From Labilibaculum manganireducens (lineage in GTDB: Bacteria; Bacteroidota; Bacteroidia; Bacteroidales; Marinifilaceae): 61,364 nucleotides of DNA. The notes below the pieces were generated by a model. That model was not told the DNA's origin. It did not search any database and saw only the letters and a program-made list of their open reading frames with translations. The position numbers and the translations under genes were made by a program. Where the stretch lies: positions 1 through 61,364 of the forward strand of contig NZ_MVDE01000030.1 in NCBI RefSeq assembly GCF_002843385.1, in the 5' to 3' direction. This document shows positions 8,412-18,000 of the stretch, one piece after another. Within the stretch, counting starts at the first letter, position 1. Every line of letters starts with the position of its first letter.

Positions 8412-9809
8412 ATGTTCGTTATGAGAAATATATATATAATCCTTATTGTCCTGCTTTTTTTCTCCTGTCAGGATTTTGTAAATGAAACACCAAAAGGGAA
8501 TTTGATTCCTAAGACAGTAGACGATATGGGAATGATTTTGGATGCTTTCGATATCTTTGAACCCAATGCAATTGCGTTTGGTCATGGAAATCAGACTTTA
8601 ATGACTGATGACTGCAAGCTTCCTGAAGATGTTGCCTCTTCTGCAAATCCGGCTGTTGTAAACAGTTATACCTGGGCGGAACACTTATTTGATGTTTCGA
8701 AGAATGATGGGAATTGGGAAGGATTCTATCATGTGATTTATTTATGTAACTATATTTTGGAAAAAATAGATGATGCTCCGGAAGGATCAGGCGAGTATTC
8801 AAGAGATTTTGTTAAAGGTTCAGCTTTGTTGAACAGAGCTCATTCTTTTTTCATTTTGGTGAATCTGTATGCTGAACACTATGATGAAAATACGGCTTCA
8901 ACGGCTCTTGGAGTACCTATGCCTTTGGAATCTGATATCAATATCAAATATGGAAGAGTTGCTGTGGATGAAGTCTACGATAGGGTTTTAATAGATATGA
9001 AAGAGGCGGTGAAATTGCTTTCCAATAAATCTGAATATACTTTTCAGGCTACAAAACCAGCAGCTTTGGGGCTGTTGTCCCGTTTCTATTTGTATCAGGG
9101 AGAATATAAAAAGGCCTGGCAATATGCAGATTCGGTTTTGCAAATTGTGCCGGAACTGAAAGACTACAATACGATTGAGCAGTATGAGTCCGGACAACCG
9201 GATTTTGGTCTCGACAACTGGGCTCCTTATTCTGGTTGGGAAAAGCCGGATGTTATTTTTTACAAGGGAAACAGCGATTTATCCAGTAAATATTATTTGT
9301 CAGATGAGTTAATGACCCTCATGGATCCAACATCCGATCTGAGGTATCAAAACTTTGTTACCAATTATAAATACTACTCATTTGTTGAGGATCCCAATGG
9401 TTATCGGTATTCAGATGAATCGGATCTAAATAGGGGGATTTCCCTTGGCGAAGTATACCTGACTGAAGCCGAAGCGAAATTGCGGGATAATAATGTTGAA
9501 GGAGCTCTTACTGCTTTAAATGAGTTGAGAGCAAATAGGTATGCTGCCGGTACACCTGATGTTACCGAAACAAATCCAGATGCACTTTTGCAGATAATAT
9601 TGGATGAACGAAGAAGAGAAACCATCTTTAAAGGACTTCGCTGGTTCGATTTAAAGCGATTAAACAAGGATCCCAAGACAGCGAAAACAATCACACATAC
9701 ATTGTTTGGTGACACACATACCTTGGAGCCTGGAAGCAGGAGATATGTGCTTCCAATTCCACGTAAAGTGATCGAGTTGAATTCTTTGATTGAGCAAAAC
9801 CCGCGGTAA
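8412..9809 (+). CDS. SusD/RagB-type substrate-binding lipoprotein, locus A, 465 aa
   Basis: This is the surface lid and substrate-binding partner of SusC. Its lipoprotein signal ends in LLFFSCQD. The helical TPR-like SusD core includes RAHSFFILVNLYAEHY (the usual R-x-x-x-FxLvnlYa motif). The C-terminal SusD domain includes LTEAEAKLR, LNELRANRY, ILDERRRETIFKGLRWFDLKRL and YVLPIPRKVIE. It starts 7 nt after susC; an in-frame ATG three codons later (8421) is an equally good start. At 465 aa it is on the short side for the family. Confidence 0.95.
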   Translation: MFVMRNIYIILIVLLFFSCQDFVNETPKGNLIPKTVDDMGMILDAFDIFEPNAIAFGHGNQTLMTDDCKLPEDVASSANPAVVNSYTWAEHLFDVSKNDGNWEGFYHVIYLCNYILEKIDDAPEGSGEYSRDFVKGSALLNRAHSFFILVNLYAEHYDENTASTALGVPMPLESDINIKYGRVAVDEVYDRVLIDMKEAVKLLSNKSEYTFQATKPAALGLLSRFYLYQGEYKKAWQYADSVLQIVPELKDYNTIEQYESGQPDFGLDNWAPYSGWEKPDVIFYKGNSDLSSKYYLSDELMTLMDPTSDLRYQNFVTNYKYYSFVEDPNGYRYSDESDLNRGISLGEVYLTEAEAKLRDNNVEGALTALNELRANRYAAGTPDVTETNPDALLQIILDERRRETIFKGLRWFDLKRLNKDPKTAKTITHTLFGDTHTLEPGSRRYVLPIPRKVIELNSLIEQNPR

Positions 9810-9821
9810 ACAGCACTCAAG

Positions 9822-9950
9822 AGGATGTCCGAAAAGTAAAGTTTCATTTGAAAATAATCTTTTGAGCGAAGTTTAAATATCTGTAATTCAGATGTAAATA
9901 TGCTTCAACAAGCTCAGAATAACAATGAGATTGAACTTTTAGGACACCCT
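9822..9950. repeat. Imperfect inverted-repeat element (MITE-like), about 129 bp
   Basis: AGGATGTCCGAAAAGT at 9822-9837 pairs with ACTTTTAGGACACCCT at 9935-9950, matching at 14 of 16 positions. The interior has no coding capacity but contains short palindromes. It sits between susD and the next small gene, and could be a miniature transposable element or a long-loop terminator. Confidence 0.4.
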
Positions 9951-9981
9951 TTTATTTATTGAATTTAAATCATCAACCCAT

Positions 9982-10185
9982 ATGTCAAGCAGTAAAAAAA
10001 CAGCTGTTTTTATACTGCAGGTTGCTGTAACTATCATTTTATCTTCTGTAAATAAATTTGTGTTAGATGAATTTCTTAAAGAAAAATCGTTCATTTTAGA
10101 TGTATCCGTTCATTTATTGATATTTCTAATCTATGTTGACATTTTCAATTTTATCTATCAAAAATTTTGTCAAAAAGAAAACTGA
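9982..10185 (+). CDS. Small hypothetical membrane protein, 67 aa
   Basis: ATG start, two predicted membrane helices (about residues 8-27 and 38-58) and a charged C-terminus. No family is recognised. It lies on the same strand between susD and the thioredoxin gene of locus A, 172 nt after susD, and may simply be carried along in the transcript. The short length leaves room for it being spurious. Confidence 0.4.
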   Translation: MSSSKKTAVFILQVAVTIILSSVNKFVLDEFLKEKSFILDVSVHLLIFLIYVDIFNFIYQKFCQKEN

Positions 10186-10296
10186 ATTGAAATGACGGAT
10201 TTAATCTAACAATCAATATTTAGAATTCTATAAAGAAAATTTAATATAACCTGTAAGGAATAATCTTAACGTAAAACCTTTATTAATTAAGAACCA

Positions 10297-11475
10297 ATGA
10301 AAAATTTATTTGTAATTATTGTTGCAATGTTATTTTGCGGTAATGTATTCTCACAAGGAATAAACTTTGAACACGGCACCTTCACGGAGGCTTTGGCAAA
10401 AGCAAAAGCGGAAAATAAACCAATGTTTATAGATGTTTTTACATCATGGTGTGGCCCATGTAAAAAGTTATCCAAAGAAGTGTTTACTCAAAAAGCAGTA
10501 GGAGATTATTTTAATAAATCATTTGTGAGTTTTAAGTTGCAGACAGATAAAAAGGAAACTGATAATAAAGAAATTGCTGATCGATATCATGTGACAGCCT
10601 ATCCAACACTAATGTGGGTTGATGGCGAAGGGGAATTACTGCATTTGGCGGTAGGTTTTCATGAGGTTGATAAATTATTGACAGAAGCAAAAAAAGTCTT
10701 CGATGAGGATAAGAGAGTAGGTTCAAGTATAACAAAATGGAACAATGGCGATCACTCCTTGTCAGTAGCTATGAACTACTTTGCTTTCGATAAAAACTCT
10801 AAAGGTGAATTTGAGGAATATTTTAAAGGCCTGTCCGAAAAACAAAAGCTGGATAGCTTAACTTTTGAAATGATATCAGATGTGAGATTGGATACAGACG
10901 GTGATGTGTTTGCCTTTGTAGTTCGTCATCGAAAAGACTATCAGAAAGTAGCATATGATTTTAAGATTGGAAGAGCTATTGACCAAGAAATTGATTATGA
11001 ATTGCAGTCGAACTTTGGAACAGAGAAATATAAAGAGATTGTTCTTAAATACAAGCAAATTGGATTCGATGAGTTGGGCTTATTTATGAAAAGAGCAGAA
11101 TGGAAGTATTATTTAAACAAATCTGATTTTTTATCATTTGAGAAATCTGCAGTAGAGTACCTGCAGGAATTTTCAAAACCCAATAACTATTTGCGCAATG
11201 AGTTGGTTTGGGAATTGTATGGTGTTGGAAAAGAAAAGTTTTCGAAGTTCAATAATCCTGATTTAGTACTTGATTGGGCTAATGAATTTAAGAAAAAAAT
11301 GATAGAACCTGATCAATTCTGCTATCCTGAGTTTTATGCTTATGTTATTGCAGGAGATATTAATCGTGCTAAAAAAATTGGAAATGATTACTTAAAATCG
11401 ACAGAAGGGAAAAGTGATTACAGCTCTGTCTCAACAAGAGAATATGTTCAATACTTGTTGAGTGAAATAAAATAG
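10297..11475 (+). CDS. Secreted thioredoxin-fold protein with helical C-terminus, locus A, 392 aa
   Basis: A signal peptide (about 1-19, ending NVFSQ) is followed by a thioredoxin domain with active site WC52GPC55 and the cis-Pro segment AYPTLMWVDGEGEL. About 250 residues of helical, TPR-like sequence follow. It closely resembles the proteins at 25524 and 35184: FEHGT..EALAKAK.EN leads into the active site, and the Cys residues fall at 52 and 55 in all three. It should act in the periplasm as a thiol-disulfide oxidoreductase, probably re-reduced by DsbD. Downstream is a strong terminator. The function of the C-terminal half is unknown. Confidence 0.88.
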   Translation: MKNLFVIIVAMLFCGNVFSQGINFEHGTFTEALAKAKAENKPMFIDVFTSWCGPCKKLSKEVFTQKAVGDYFNKSFVSFKLQTDKKETDNKEIADRYHVTAYPTLMWVDGEGELLHLAVGFHEVDKLLTEAKKVFDEDKRVGSSITKWNNGDHSLSVAMNYFAFDKNSKGEFEEYFKGLSEKQKLDSLTFEMISDVRLDTDGDVFAFVVRHRKDYQKVAYDFKIGRAIDQEIDYELQSNFGTEKYKEIVLKYKQIGFDELGLFMKRAEWKYYLNKSDFLSFEKSAVEYLQEFSKPNNYLRNELVWELYGVGKEKFSKFNNPDLVLDWANEFKKKMIEPDQFCYPEFYAYVIAGDINRAKKIGNDYLKSTEGKSDYSSVSTREYVQYLLSEIK

Positions 11476-11593
11476 TTTTTTTGAAAAACGTTGGGGCATT
11501 TTAGAATAACATAGGGTTAAAATTAGAGTGTCTCAAAACTGTACCTTTTCGATAGGTTTTTAAAAAGCAGGTTTTAAATTTGAATTATTATTT

Positions 11594-11627
11594 GAGCAGC
11601 CACATTTGTGTGGCTGCTCTTTTTTTT
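11594..11627 (+). terminator. Rho-independent terminator of locus A
   Basis: GAGCAGCCACA and TGTGGCTGCTC form a perfect 11-bp stem with a TTTG loop, followed by eight T residues, 119 bp after the thioredoxin stop. Confidence 0.9.
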
Positions 11628-11984
11628 AACCTGCAGCGATATCATATGGAGTTTCATCAATGGGGAGTCTACTCTAAAATAAGCGGTTGAACGACTGAAA
11701 TTTTGGATTAAGATCGGGATTCGTTTTTGGGAAAGTGCAATTTCAAGAAATGAAGCCTTGTTTTATCACTTAAGATATTTATCATTACACAAATGTGCTT
11801 ACTTCTAGGTAAACCACGAGCTTGTTTTTGTGATCAGCAGATTTAAAAAAGAGAATCAGTAGTGCGCAAGAGCGGAGTGCTTATCCCGTTTTAGAATTAT
11901 GCTTACCGCAACTTTTTGCAGTGCTTACCGCAAAAAGTTGCAGTAGTGATTGCAAAAAGTTGCGGTAAGCATGAAATTTAAGGT
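11628..11984. other. Intergenic stretch between convergent thioredoxin and HU-like genes
   Basis: No ORF is supported. The notable content is the perfect 22-bp inverted repeat described separately at 11899-11972. Confidence 0.6.
11899..11972. repeat. Perfect 22-bp inverted repeat with a third internal copy
   Basis: ATGCTTACCGCAACTTTTTG plus CA (11899-11920) is exactly reverse-complemented at 11951-11972. The 30-nt loop contains a further partial copy, GCTTACCGCAAAAAGTTGCA. It lies just 3' of the HU-like gene, which is on the minus strand, so it may terminate that transcript. The repeated GCTTACCGCAA unit also looks like a repeat-expanded hairpin. Confidence 0.8.
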
Positions 11985-12368
11985 CTACAATTTATGATAC
12001 TTTAAATGATCCAGCATACCCTTTAATTTTTTACCGGGAGTAAATATAATCTTCGATTTTTTAATGCAGTTGGCATTTACCTCTTCAGCGGTTTCTTTTC
12101 CCTCGCTGTTGATACTTACCCTGAAGTTTCCTACTTCGCCAAGTTTTACCGATTTACCATCGGCAAGCATAGTTGGAATAACATCAGTCAGGGCATAAAG
12201 TACGGCCCGGATATCGGCACCACTCACGGTACTTATTTTTTCTATGCCTTCAGTTAATTCCTCAATGTCAGCATTTCCACTAATCATGTTGCTTGCATAG
12301 TATTTTTTTTCACCGCCACCTACTACACCTGGTTGGCCTCTTTCAATAACTTTAAAATTTATTGCCAT
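11985..12368 (-). CDS. HU-family (HU-HIG type) DNA-binding protein, 127 aa
   Basis: This is a small nucleoid-type DNA-binding protein. The core contains ADIEELTEGIEKISTVSGADIRAVLYALTDVIPTML and a basic beta-arm region ending IIFTPGKKLKGML, as in the Bacteroidota HU-HIG family. I chose the ATG at 12368 (MAINFKVIERG) because family members begin M-A/S-x-x-x-K-x-x-E-R; 19 further codons are open upstream but look non-coding. A decayed relative is found at 25091-25193. Confidence 0.85.
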   Translation of the reverse strand: MAINFKVIERGQPGVVGGGEKKYYASNMISGNADIEELTEGIEKISTVSGADIRAVLYALTDVIPTMLADGKSVKLGEVGNFRVSINSEGKETAEEVNANCIKKSKIIFTPGKKLKGMLDHLKYHKL

Positions 12369-12425
12369 TTGTTTTTTGAATTTTAATCGTAACTGAATTC
12401 TTTTTGCCGGATTTGCTTCCAGCAC

Positions 12426-12801
12426 AATTAGTTACGATTTTGTTGTATATTTCAGGGCCCACCGGCCTCCTTTTCCAGTCTCACGCTCAAATCAGTCCGG
12501 TTGATGACCAGCCGGTGGGTTGCCTTTTTGTTCCGAAATTAAACTCCTAACGGATTCCATATTTCAAAACGGTTTTAAAATTAAGTCAAATAAATAGGAA
12601 TTTAATCTGTCAAATGTGCCAAGTTTTCCCGATTCAGTCAATTTTAGTTGATTTAACACGTATTTTTTTTGTTGTTAATTAGATGTGAGTACCTATAGCG
12701 GAAGAAGATAATCCTATTCTAAATGTCTTGAAAACAACTGTTTTCTTCTTTCAAAAAAAGTTCTACTTTTGCTTGCACTAACCACTATTTAAAAACCCAA
12801 T
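12426..12801. other. 376-bp divergent intergenic region with GC-rich inverted repeat
   Basis: CCCACCGGC (12458-12466) and GCCGGTGGG (12511-12519) form a 9-bp stem about 45 nt apart, upstream of the HU-like gene. This could be a structured 5' leader on the minus strand. TACTTTTG at 12764-12771 resembles the -7 box of the Bacteroidota primary sigma factor and would serve the ECF sigma gene at 12802, but no good TTTG box is seen upstream of it. Confidence 0.45.
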
Positions 12802-13359
12802 ATGCCCGAACCAAAAGATATACTTACTGAACTGCTGCGTACCGGAAGTCGGAAATCTTATGAGGCATTCTTCAAGAAATATTATCAGGATTTATTTTTG
12901 TGGGCCAATAGCATTCTAAAAGATTCGGAAGCTGCAGAAGACATTGTTCAGGATTTTTTTGTTGATTTTTGGGAAAAGAAACGATTTAAATCAGTTACAA
13001 CAAATCTTCAGGCCTATATTTTCCGATCGGTTCGAAACTTATGTCTGAACTACATAAAGCGCGAACAAAAGCTGATTCATGATATAGATCATTTGGAAAA
13101 AGAAGAAGTTGCTCCTATGGCAAATATCGATACAATTGAAAATTCTCAGCTAATTTATTCTGCCATCAACGAATTGCCGGAAAAATGCAGAGAAGTATTT
13201 ATGCTGTGTTGTGTAAACGGGTATACTTATAATGAAGCGGCGGAAGAACTTGGGGTTACCATAAATACTGTTCGTACTCATATGGTACGTGCTTTTAAAT
13301 TTTTGAGAGAAAAACTCCAATCACCACACCTGTTTTATTTATTGTTTTTTCATAAATAA
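12802..13359 (+). CDS. ECF RNA polymerase sigma factor, locus B, 185 aa
   Basis: A FecI-like sigma-70 factor with region 2 at about 20-90 (FFKKYYQDLFLWANSILKDSEAAEDIVQDFFVDFW, RSVRNLCLNYIKRE). Region 4 lies at about 125-180 (INELPEKCREVFMLCCVNGYTYNEAAEELGVTINTVRTHM). The helix-turn-helix should recognise the -35 box of its target promoters. It stands 302 bp upstream of the locus B fecR and should drive fecR-susC expression when released. It was chosen over shorter frames because the ATG begins a complete region 2. Confidence 0.94.
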   Translation: MPEPKDILTELLRTGSRKSYEAFFKKYYQDLFLWANSILKDSEAAEDIVQDFFVDFWEKKRFKSVTTNLQAYIFRSVRNLCLNYIKREQKLIHDIDHLEKEEVAPMANIDTIENSQLIYSAINELPEKCREVFMLCCVNGYTYNEAAEELGVTINTVRTHMVRAFKFLREKLQSPHLFYLLFFHK

Positions 13360-13661
13360 ACCTTTCTGCACCTTATTTTATACAAGTGACTGTTAAGCAC
13401 TATTTTGTCTGATTTCATTTTTAAATCAAGTTGGCATTCTGTTGAAATTTTCTGCGGACTGTTCAATCAGATATTCTTAATTCATCATTCTTAACGGATA
13501 ATTATAAGTCTATTGCCTTATAAATGGGATTGTTATATCTTGTTTAAAAGCTAATACTCATCAAACGTAAAAAAAAAGTTAATTTTTTTGTCACATCATT
13601 TCAAAACAGATCTGTCTTAAGAGTGTACGCACTTAACTGATACATTGAATTATAATTACAA
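13360..13661. other. Intergenic region between sigma and fecR of locus B
   Basis: AT-rich with no ORF. It carries an ECF-like promoter motif at 13590-13619, suggesting that fecR has its own sigma-dependent promoter rather than relying on readthrough. Confidence 0.5.
13590..13619 (+). promoter_or_regulatory. Putative ECF-sigma promoter upstream of locus B fecR
   Basis: GTCACA at 13590-13595 and GTCTTA at 13614-13619 are separated by exactly 18 bp, after a T-rich run and 42 bp before the fecR start. It matches the arrangement before locus A fecR and both DsbD-type genes. Confidence 0.55.
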
Positions 13662-14849
13662 ATGGAAGAAAAAATGATTGATATTATTTCCAGGTCTCTT
13701 GGGGGACAGCCTACTACCAGCGATGAAAAACAAGAGCTGGAAACGTGGTTGAATGAGAATGGAAATAAGCGCTTTTACGAAGGGTTGGAGATGTTCTCTG
13801 CAAATTCAAAGGAAGCGTTGCGATTACCGCAGGCAAATGTGGAACGGGCATTTGAAAAGTATCTTGGAAAGATGCAGCAATCCAGGACCGCTCTTCGGAT
13901 GAGATTGATTAAGAAGGCAATGCCATATGCAGCCTCAGTTTTATTGATGCTTGGATTGTTTTCTGTAATGATGTATCTGGGCAATTCCGATTCAGGAATC
14001 GCGAAACAAGAACAATGGTTGGCTGCAATTGAGCCTGGATCGCAAAAGGCCGAGCTTATATTAGATGATGGAGAAGTATTGAATTTGGAAGAGAAGAAGG
14101 AGAAAGATGAAATTAAGGAAAAGGATGGTACGGTAATTAGTAATACCGGCTCTGCTTTGGTTTACGATGTTAGTGCAAAAACGGATAACCAAAAGATAAC
14201 TTACAACAGTTTGGTGGTACCAAGAGGGGGAGAGTATCAATTACAATTGGAAGATGGAACCAAAGTTTGGGTGAATTCCGAAACACGGCTGCGTTATCCT
14301 ACCCAGTTTGCCGACAATAAAAGAATGGTGTTGCTGGAAGGAGAAGCTTATTTTGAGGTGAGTAAGGATAAGAACCGTCCGTTTATAGTGAAAACACAGG
14401 GTGTTGATGTACGTGTTTTGGGAACGCATTTTAATATTTCGTCGTATGCCGACGAAGACGCCATACGTACCACACTGGTTGAAGGAAGTGTTTCGGTAAT
14501 GGATAATAAAAATCCTGATGAAAACCTCTTACTCAGTCCCGGACATCAGGCCGTTTTCTCAAAGAAAAGCGGTGATCTGGAAAATAAAAAAGTAAATGTT
14601 GATTTATATACCTCATGGAAAGATGGAAAGTTTGTTTTTCAGGAATCGAGCTTGACTGATATCATGAACCGGGTATCGCGCTGGTACGATGTGAAAGTAT
14701 TCTATCAGAATAAGGAGGCGGGAGATCTAAATTTTACAGGAACATTAAAGAGATATGAGAGCCTGGACCGCTTGCTTGGAATGATTGAAAAAACAAATGA
14801 GGTAAAGTTCTTATTTAAGGATAAAACAATAATTGTTCAAAGAAAATAA
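13662..14849 (+). CDS. FecR-family anti-sigma factor, locus B, 395 aa
   Basis: The N-terminal cytoplasmic anti-sigma region is followed by a membrane helix near 88-108 (AMPYAASVLLMLGLFSVMMYL). The FecR domain carries VVPRGGEYQLQLEDGTKVWVNSE, LLEGEAYFEVSKDKNRPF and RVLGTHFNISSY. The C-terminal DUF4974-like domain carries FVFQESSLTDIMNRVSRWYDV. It should hold the sigma factor at 12802 inactive until the STN domain of the SusC at 15020 signals substrate. About 50 acidic and lysine residues (EEKKEKDEIKEKDG) form a charged linker after the helix. Confidence 0.94.
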   Translation: MEEKMIDIISRSLGGQPTTSDEKQELETWLNENGNKRFYEGLEMFSANSKEALRLPQANVERAFEKYLGKMQQSRTALRMRLIKKAMPYAASVLLMLGLFSVMMYLGNSDSGIAKQEQWLAAIEPGSQKAELILDDGEVLNLEEKKEKDEIKEKDGTVISNTGSALVYDVSAKTDNQKITYNSLVVPRGGEYQLQLEDGTKVWVNSETRLRYPTQFADNKRMVLLEGEAYFEVSKDKNRPFIVKTQGVDVRVLGTHFNISSYADEDAIRTTLVEGSVSVMDNKNPDENLLLSPGHQAVFSKKSGDLENKKVNVDLYTSWKDGKFVFQESSLTDIMNRVSRWYDVKVFYQNKEAGDLNFTGTLKRYESLDRLLGMIEKTNEVKFLFKDKTIIVQRK

Positions 14850-14916
14850 ATGAAATAAAAAGAACCAATGAAAAAATAATCCAGAAAGATTAAACCCCAA
14901 TATATAAGTAGAAAAA

Positions 14917-14940
14917 TCGGGTTTGCGCGAACAAACCCGA
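14917..14940 (+). terminator. Hairpin B1 in fecR-susC leader, locus B
   Basis: TCGGGTTTG and CAAACCCGA form a 9-bp stem with loop CGCGAA, 67 nt after the fecR stop. Like A1, C1 and D1 it could attenuate transcription into susC. No strong U run follows, so it may instead be an RNA-processing or stability hairpin. Confidence 0.55.
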
Positions 14941-14956
14941 AATGATAATAATTACA

Positions 14957-14991
14957 GTATTCATCGGTGAGTGGAATCAATAGATGAATAC
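14957..14991 (+). promoter_or_regulatory. Hairpin B2 in susC leader, locus B
   Basis: GTATTCATC and GATGAATAC form a 9-bp perfect stem with a 17-nt loop, ending 28 nt before the susC start. Confidence 0.5.
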
Positions 14992-15019
14992 AAATGTGTA
15001 ATGTAATCCTAACAAATTT

Positions 15020-18000
15020 ATGAAAAAATCATTTGGAATTCCCTCCTTTTTTGAGAAAAATAGGTGGAGAAAAATTGTAATGCGTATGAAGTTACTTACA
15101 ATGTTTATGCTGGTCGGAGTTTTTCAGCTTACCGCAAGCGTGAAGGGGCAGAATGCAGAGGTGAATATGAATATGCACAATGCCAGTCTTATTGAGTTTT
15201 TCTCAGAAATTAAGAGTCAGACTGATTACGAGTTTCTTTACAATTACGACCTGGTGTTGAGCAAAGAACCCATAAGTCTTGATGCGAATCAGCAGGATTT
15301 AAAAGAGCTCTTGCACGATGTTTTGTATGAACGTGGTTTAGACTATCAGCTGGATGATAATGTAATTATCATTTCGGAAAGAGAGTACGTTGCTCCTGCG
15401 ACAGAACCAGCACCCGCAGTGCAGGGAAAAAAGCAAATTAACGGCAGTGTTATGGAAACAAATGGTATTCCTCTGCCAGGGGTTTCTGTCGTAGTAAAAG
15501 GAACCACGATTGGTGTGATTACCGATATCAACGGGAATTATGTTATTGAAGTTCCTGAGGGAGCTGTTTTAGTTTTTACATTCGTTGGAATGCAAAAAAA
15601 AGAATTTAATGTTACCGCTGGTGTTTCTGAAATAAATGTGGTTTTGCAGGATGATGTTTCGCTGTTGGGTGAAGTAACTGTTGTTTCTACGGGGTATCAA
15701 ACCATAAAGAAAGAAAAAATAACAGGAGCTATTACTTCTGTAAGTTCAAAGGAATTAGAAACGAAAAACGTTGTTAATTTGGCTGAGAATTTAGAAGGTA
15801 CAGTTCCCGGTGTTTTGCGTTACAATGGGAAAACAACAATTCGTGGTATTGGAACTTTAAATGCAAGTGAAGATATTTTGTTGGTAGTTGATGGTTTACC
15901 AATAGAAGGAGACATAGAAGATATTAACCCCTATGATGTTGAAAGTATTACCGTATTAAAGGATGCAGCTGCAACGGCAATTTATGGCGCAAGAGCATCC
16001 AATGGAGTTATTGTGGTTGTAAGCAAAAAAGCAAGAGGAAAAGATCAATTTTCTGTTGAGGTTTCGGCAAATCTGAGTTATTTCGAAAAACCCGATTATA
16101 GTAAATATGGTTATATGACTACTTCGCAGCAGGTTGATTTTGAAAGCAAGTATTACGATTGGTATTTTAATGGTGGGAAATATGGTACGGTTGAAGAAGT
16201 AGTAACTTCTGTTGAAAATTCCATTGAAAATAGTGGTTCTTCAACAACACCATTACAATATGCTTACTACCAGTTGGCTAAAGGTGATATCAACCAAGAG
16301 CAGTTAAATGCCACACTGTCTGACTTAAAAAAGAATGACTTTTATAATGAGTTCAAAAAGCATGCTTTAGAAAATCAAACAATACAACAATACAATATTG
16401 CATTAAGATCTAACAATGATAAATCTGAATCAAATCTGGTAGTAAACTATAGAGGAGATAATTCAGGAATTATCAATGCATACAACAGACAATTAAACAT
16501 TTCTTTCAGAGGTGCTTATAAACCAGTAAAATGGTTGGATTTTAATTATGGAGTAAATATGCTTATTGGGAAAACCCGTTCTCAAAACGACTATAATGCA
16601 AGTACGCCATTTAATGTTCCTTCCTACTACAATCTTTATGATGAAAGTGGTGAAAAAGCATACTATTCACTTAACGATTTTAACATTTACAGTTCTTTCA
16701 ACAATGTATTTGAGTCAACTTCTAAACTACACTCTCTAAAATACAATCACCTTGATGAATTGAATAGAAATTTTAGCAATACAAGTACTCGTAATAACAG
16801 GTATTTTGTACGACTTAACATTAAACCTTTACCAGGCTTAACCATAGAACCTCAATTTCAGTACGAAGATAACCAATCTGATAACAGAACCCTTTCAGAA
16901 TCGGAAAGTTATTTTATGAGGAGATTGCAAAATGCCTGTACTACCCGATCGGGTTTCGGAACAACAGAAGACCCTTATGTATATACAAATTTGTTACCCG
17001 AAGGAGGTCGGTTGCTTACTTCCAATCAAAAATCGCCAAGTTATACATTTCGTACTCAAGTAAATTATACCAAAGAATTCGGAAAGCATGATGTTTCGAT
17101 AATTGCTGGAACAGAGTTTCGTCAGACTCGATCGTATGGAACAAGGGGAGGTCTATTCGGATACAATGATCAATTGCAAGTCCAATCAACTTCTGCAGTC
17201 GATTTTAATGCTTTAAGTAAAATTAGTACTTCATTTTGGAACTTTTTTGCAACACCTGCTTATATGTTCAACGATATTAATGTTTTTGGATTGAGTACTG
17301 ACACAAAGCACCGTTACGCTTCAGGCTATGCCAATTTCACTTATACCTTCGACAAAAGGTACAATGTCTTTGGGTCTGTGCGTAAAGATTATGCCGATTT
17401 GTTTGGAGGAGCTCCAAAATTTAGAGGAAGTCCGCTATGGTCAACAGGTCTTGCCTGGAATATCTCCAACGAGGACTTTATGAAGGATAAAGAGTCGATC
17501 AACTTTTTGAAGTTGAGAGCCAGTTATGGGGTAACCGGGAATATTTCAACGGATTATACAAGCCGATTAACTGCTACCATTGATGGAACACAGCGTCAAA
17601 CCAATTTACCAATAGCTACAATTAAAACTCCGCCTAATTCAAAACTACGTTGGGAAAAAACAGCTACAGTTAATGTTGGTTTAGATCTTAGCATGTTCGA
17701 TTATCGATTGAAGGCAAGTTTGGATTGGTATAGAAAAGAAGGTACCGATTTATTGGCAAGAAAGCGTTTGGATGTAACCCAAGGCTATTCCACTTTAATC
17801 ATCAATAATGGTGATATGTTGAACAAAGGTGTGGAACTAAGCTTGAGTTACGATTGGCTGCGACCAGTTATAAAAGGAGGATTTGAATGGTCTTCAACAT
17901 TAAACCTGAGCAGAAATAAAAATGAGATAACCAAAGTTGATGATATTGCAACAACACCATCAGAACTTGCCGGTAGTGGAACATTCAAAAAGGGATTTCC

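Noticed and set aside
11525-11560. GAGTGTCTCAAAACTG as one end of an inserted element
   Set aside because: No matching inverted end was found nearby, so it cannot be bounded.
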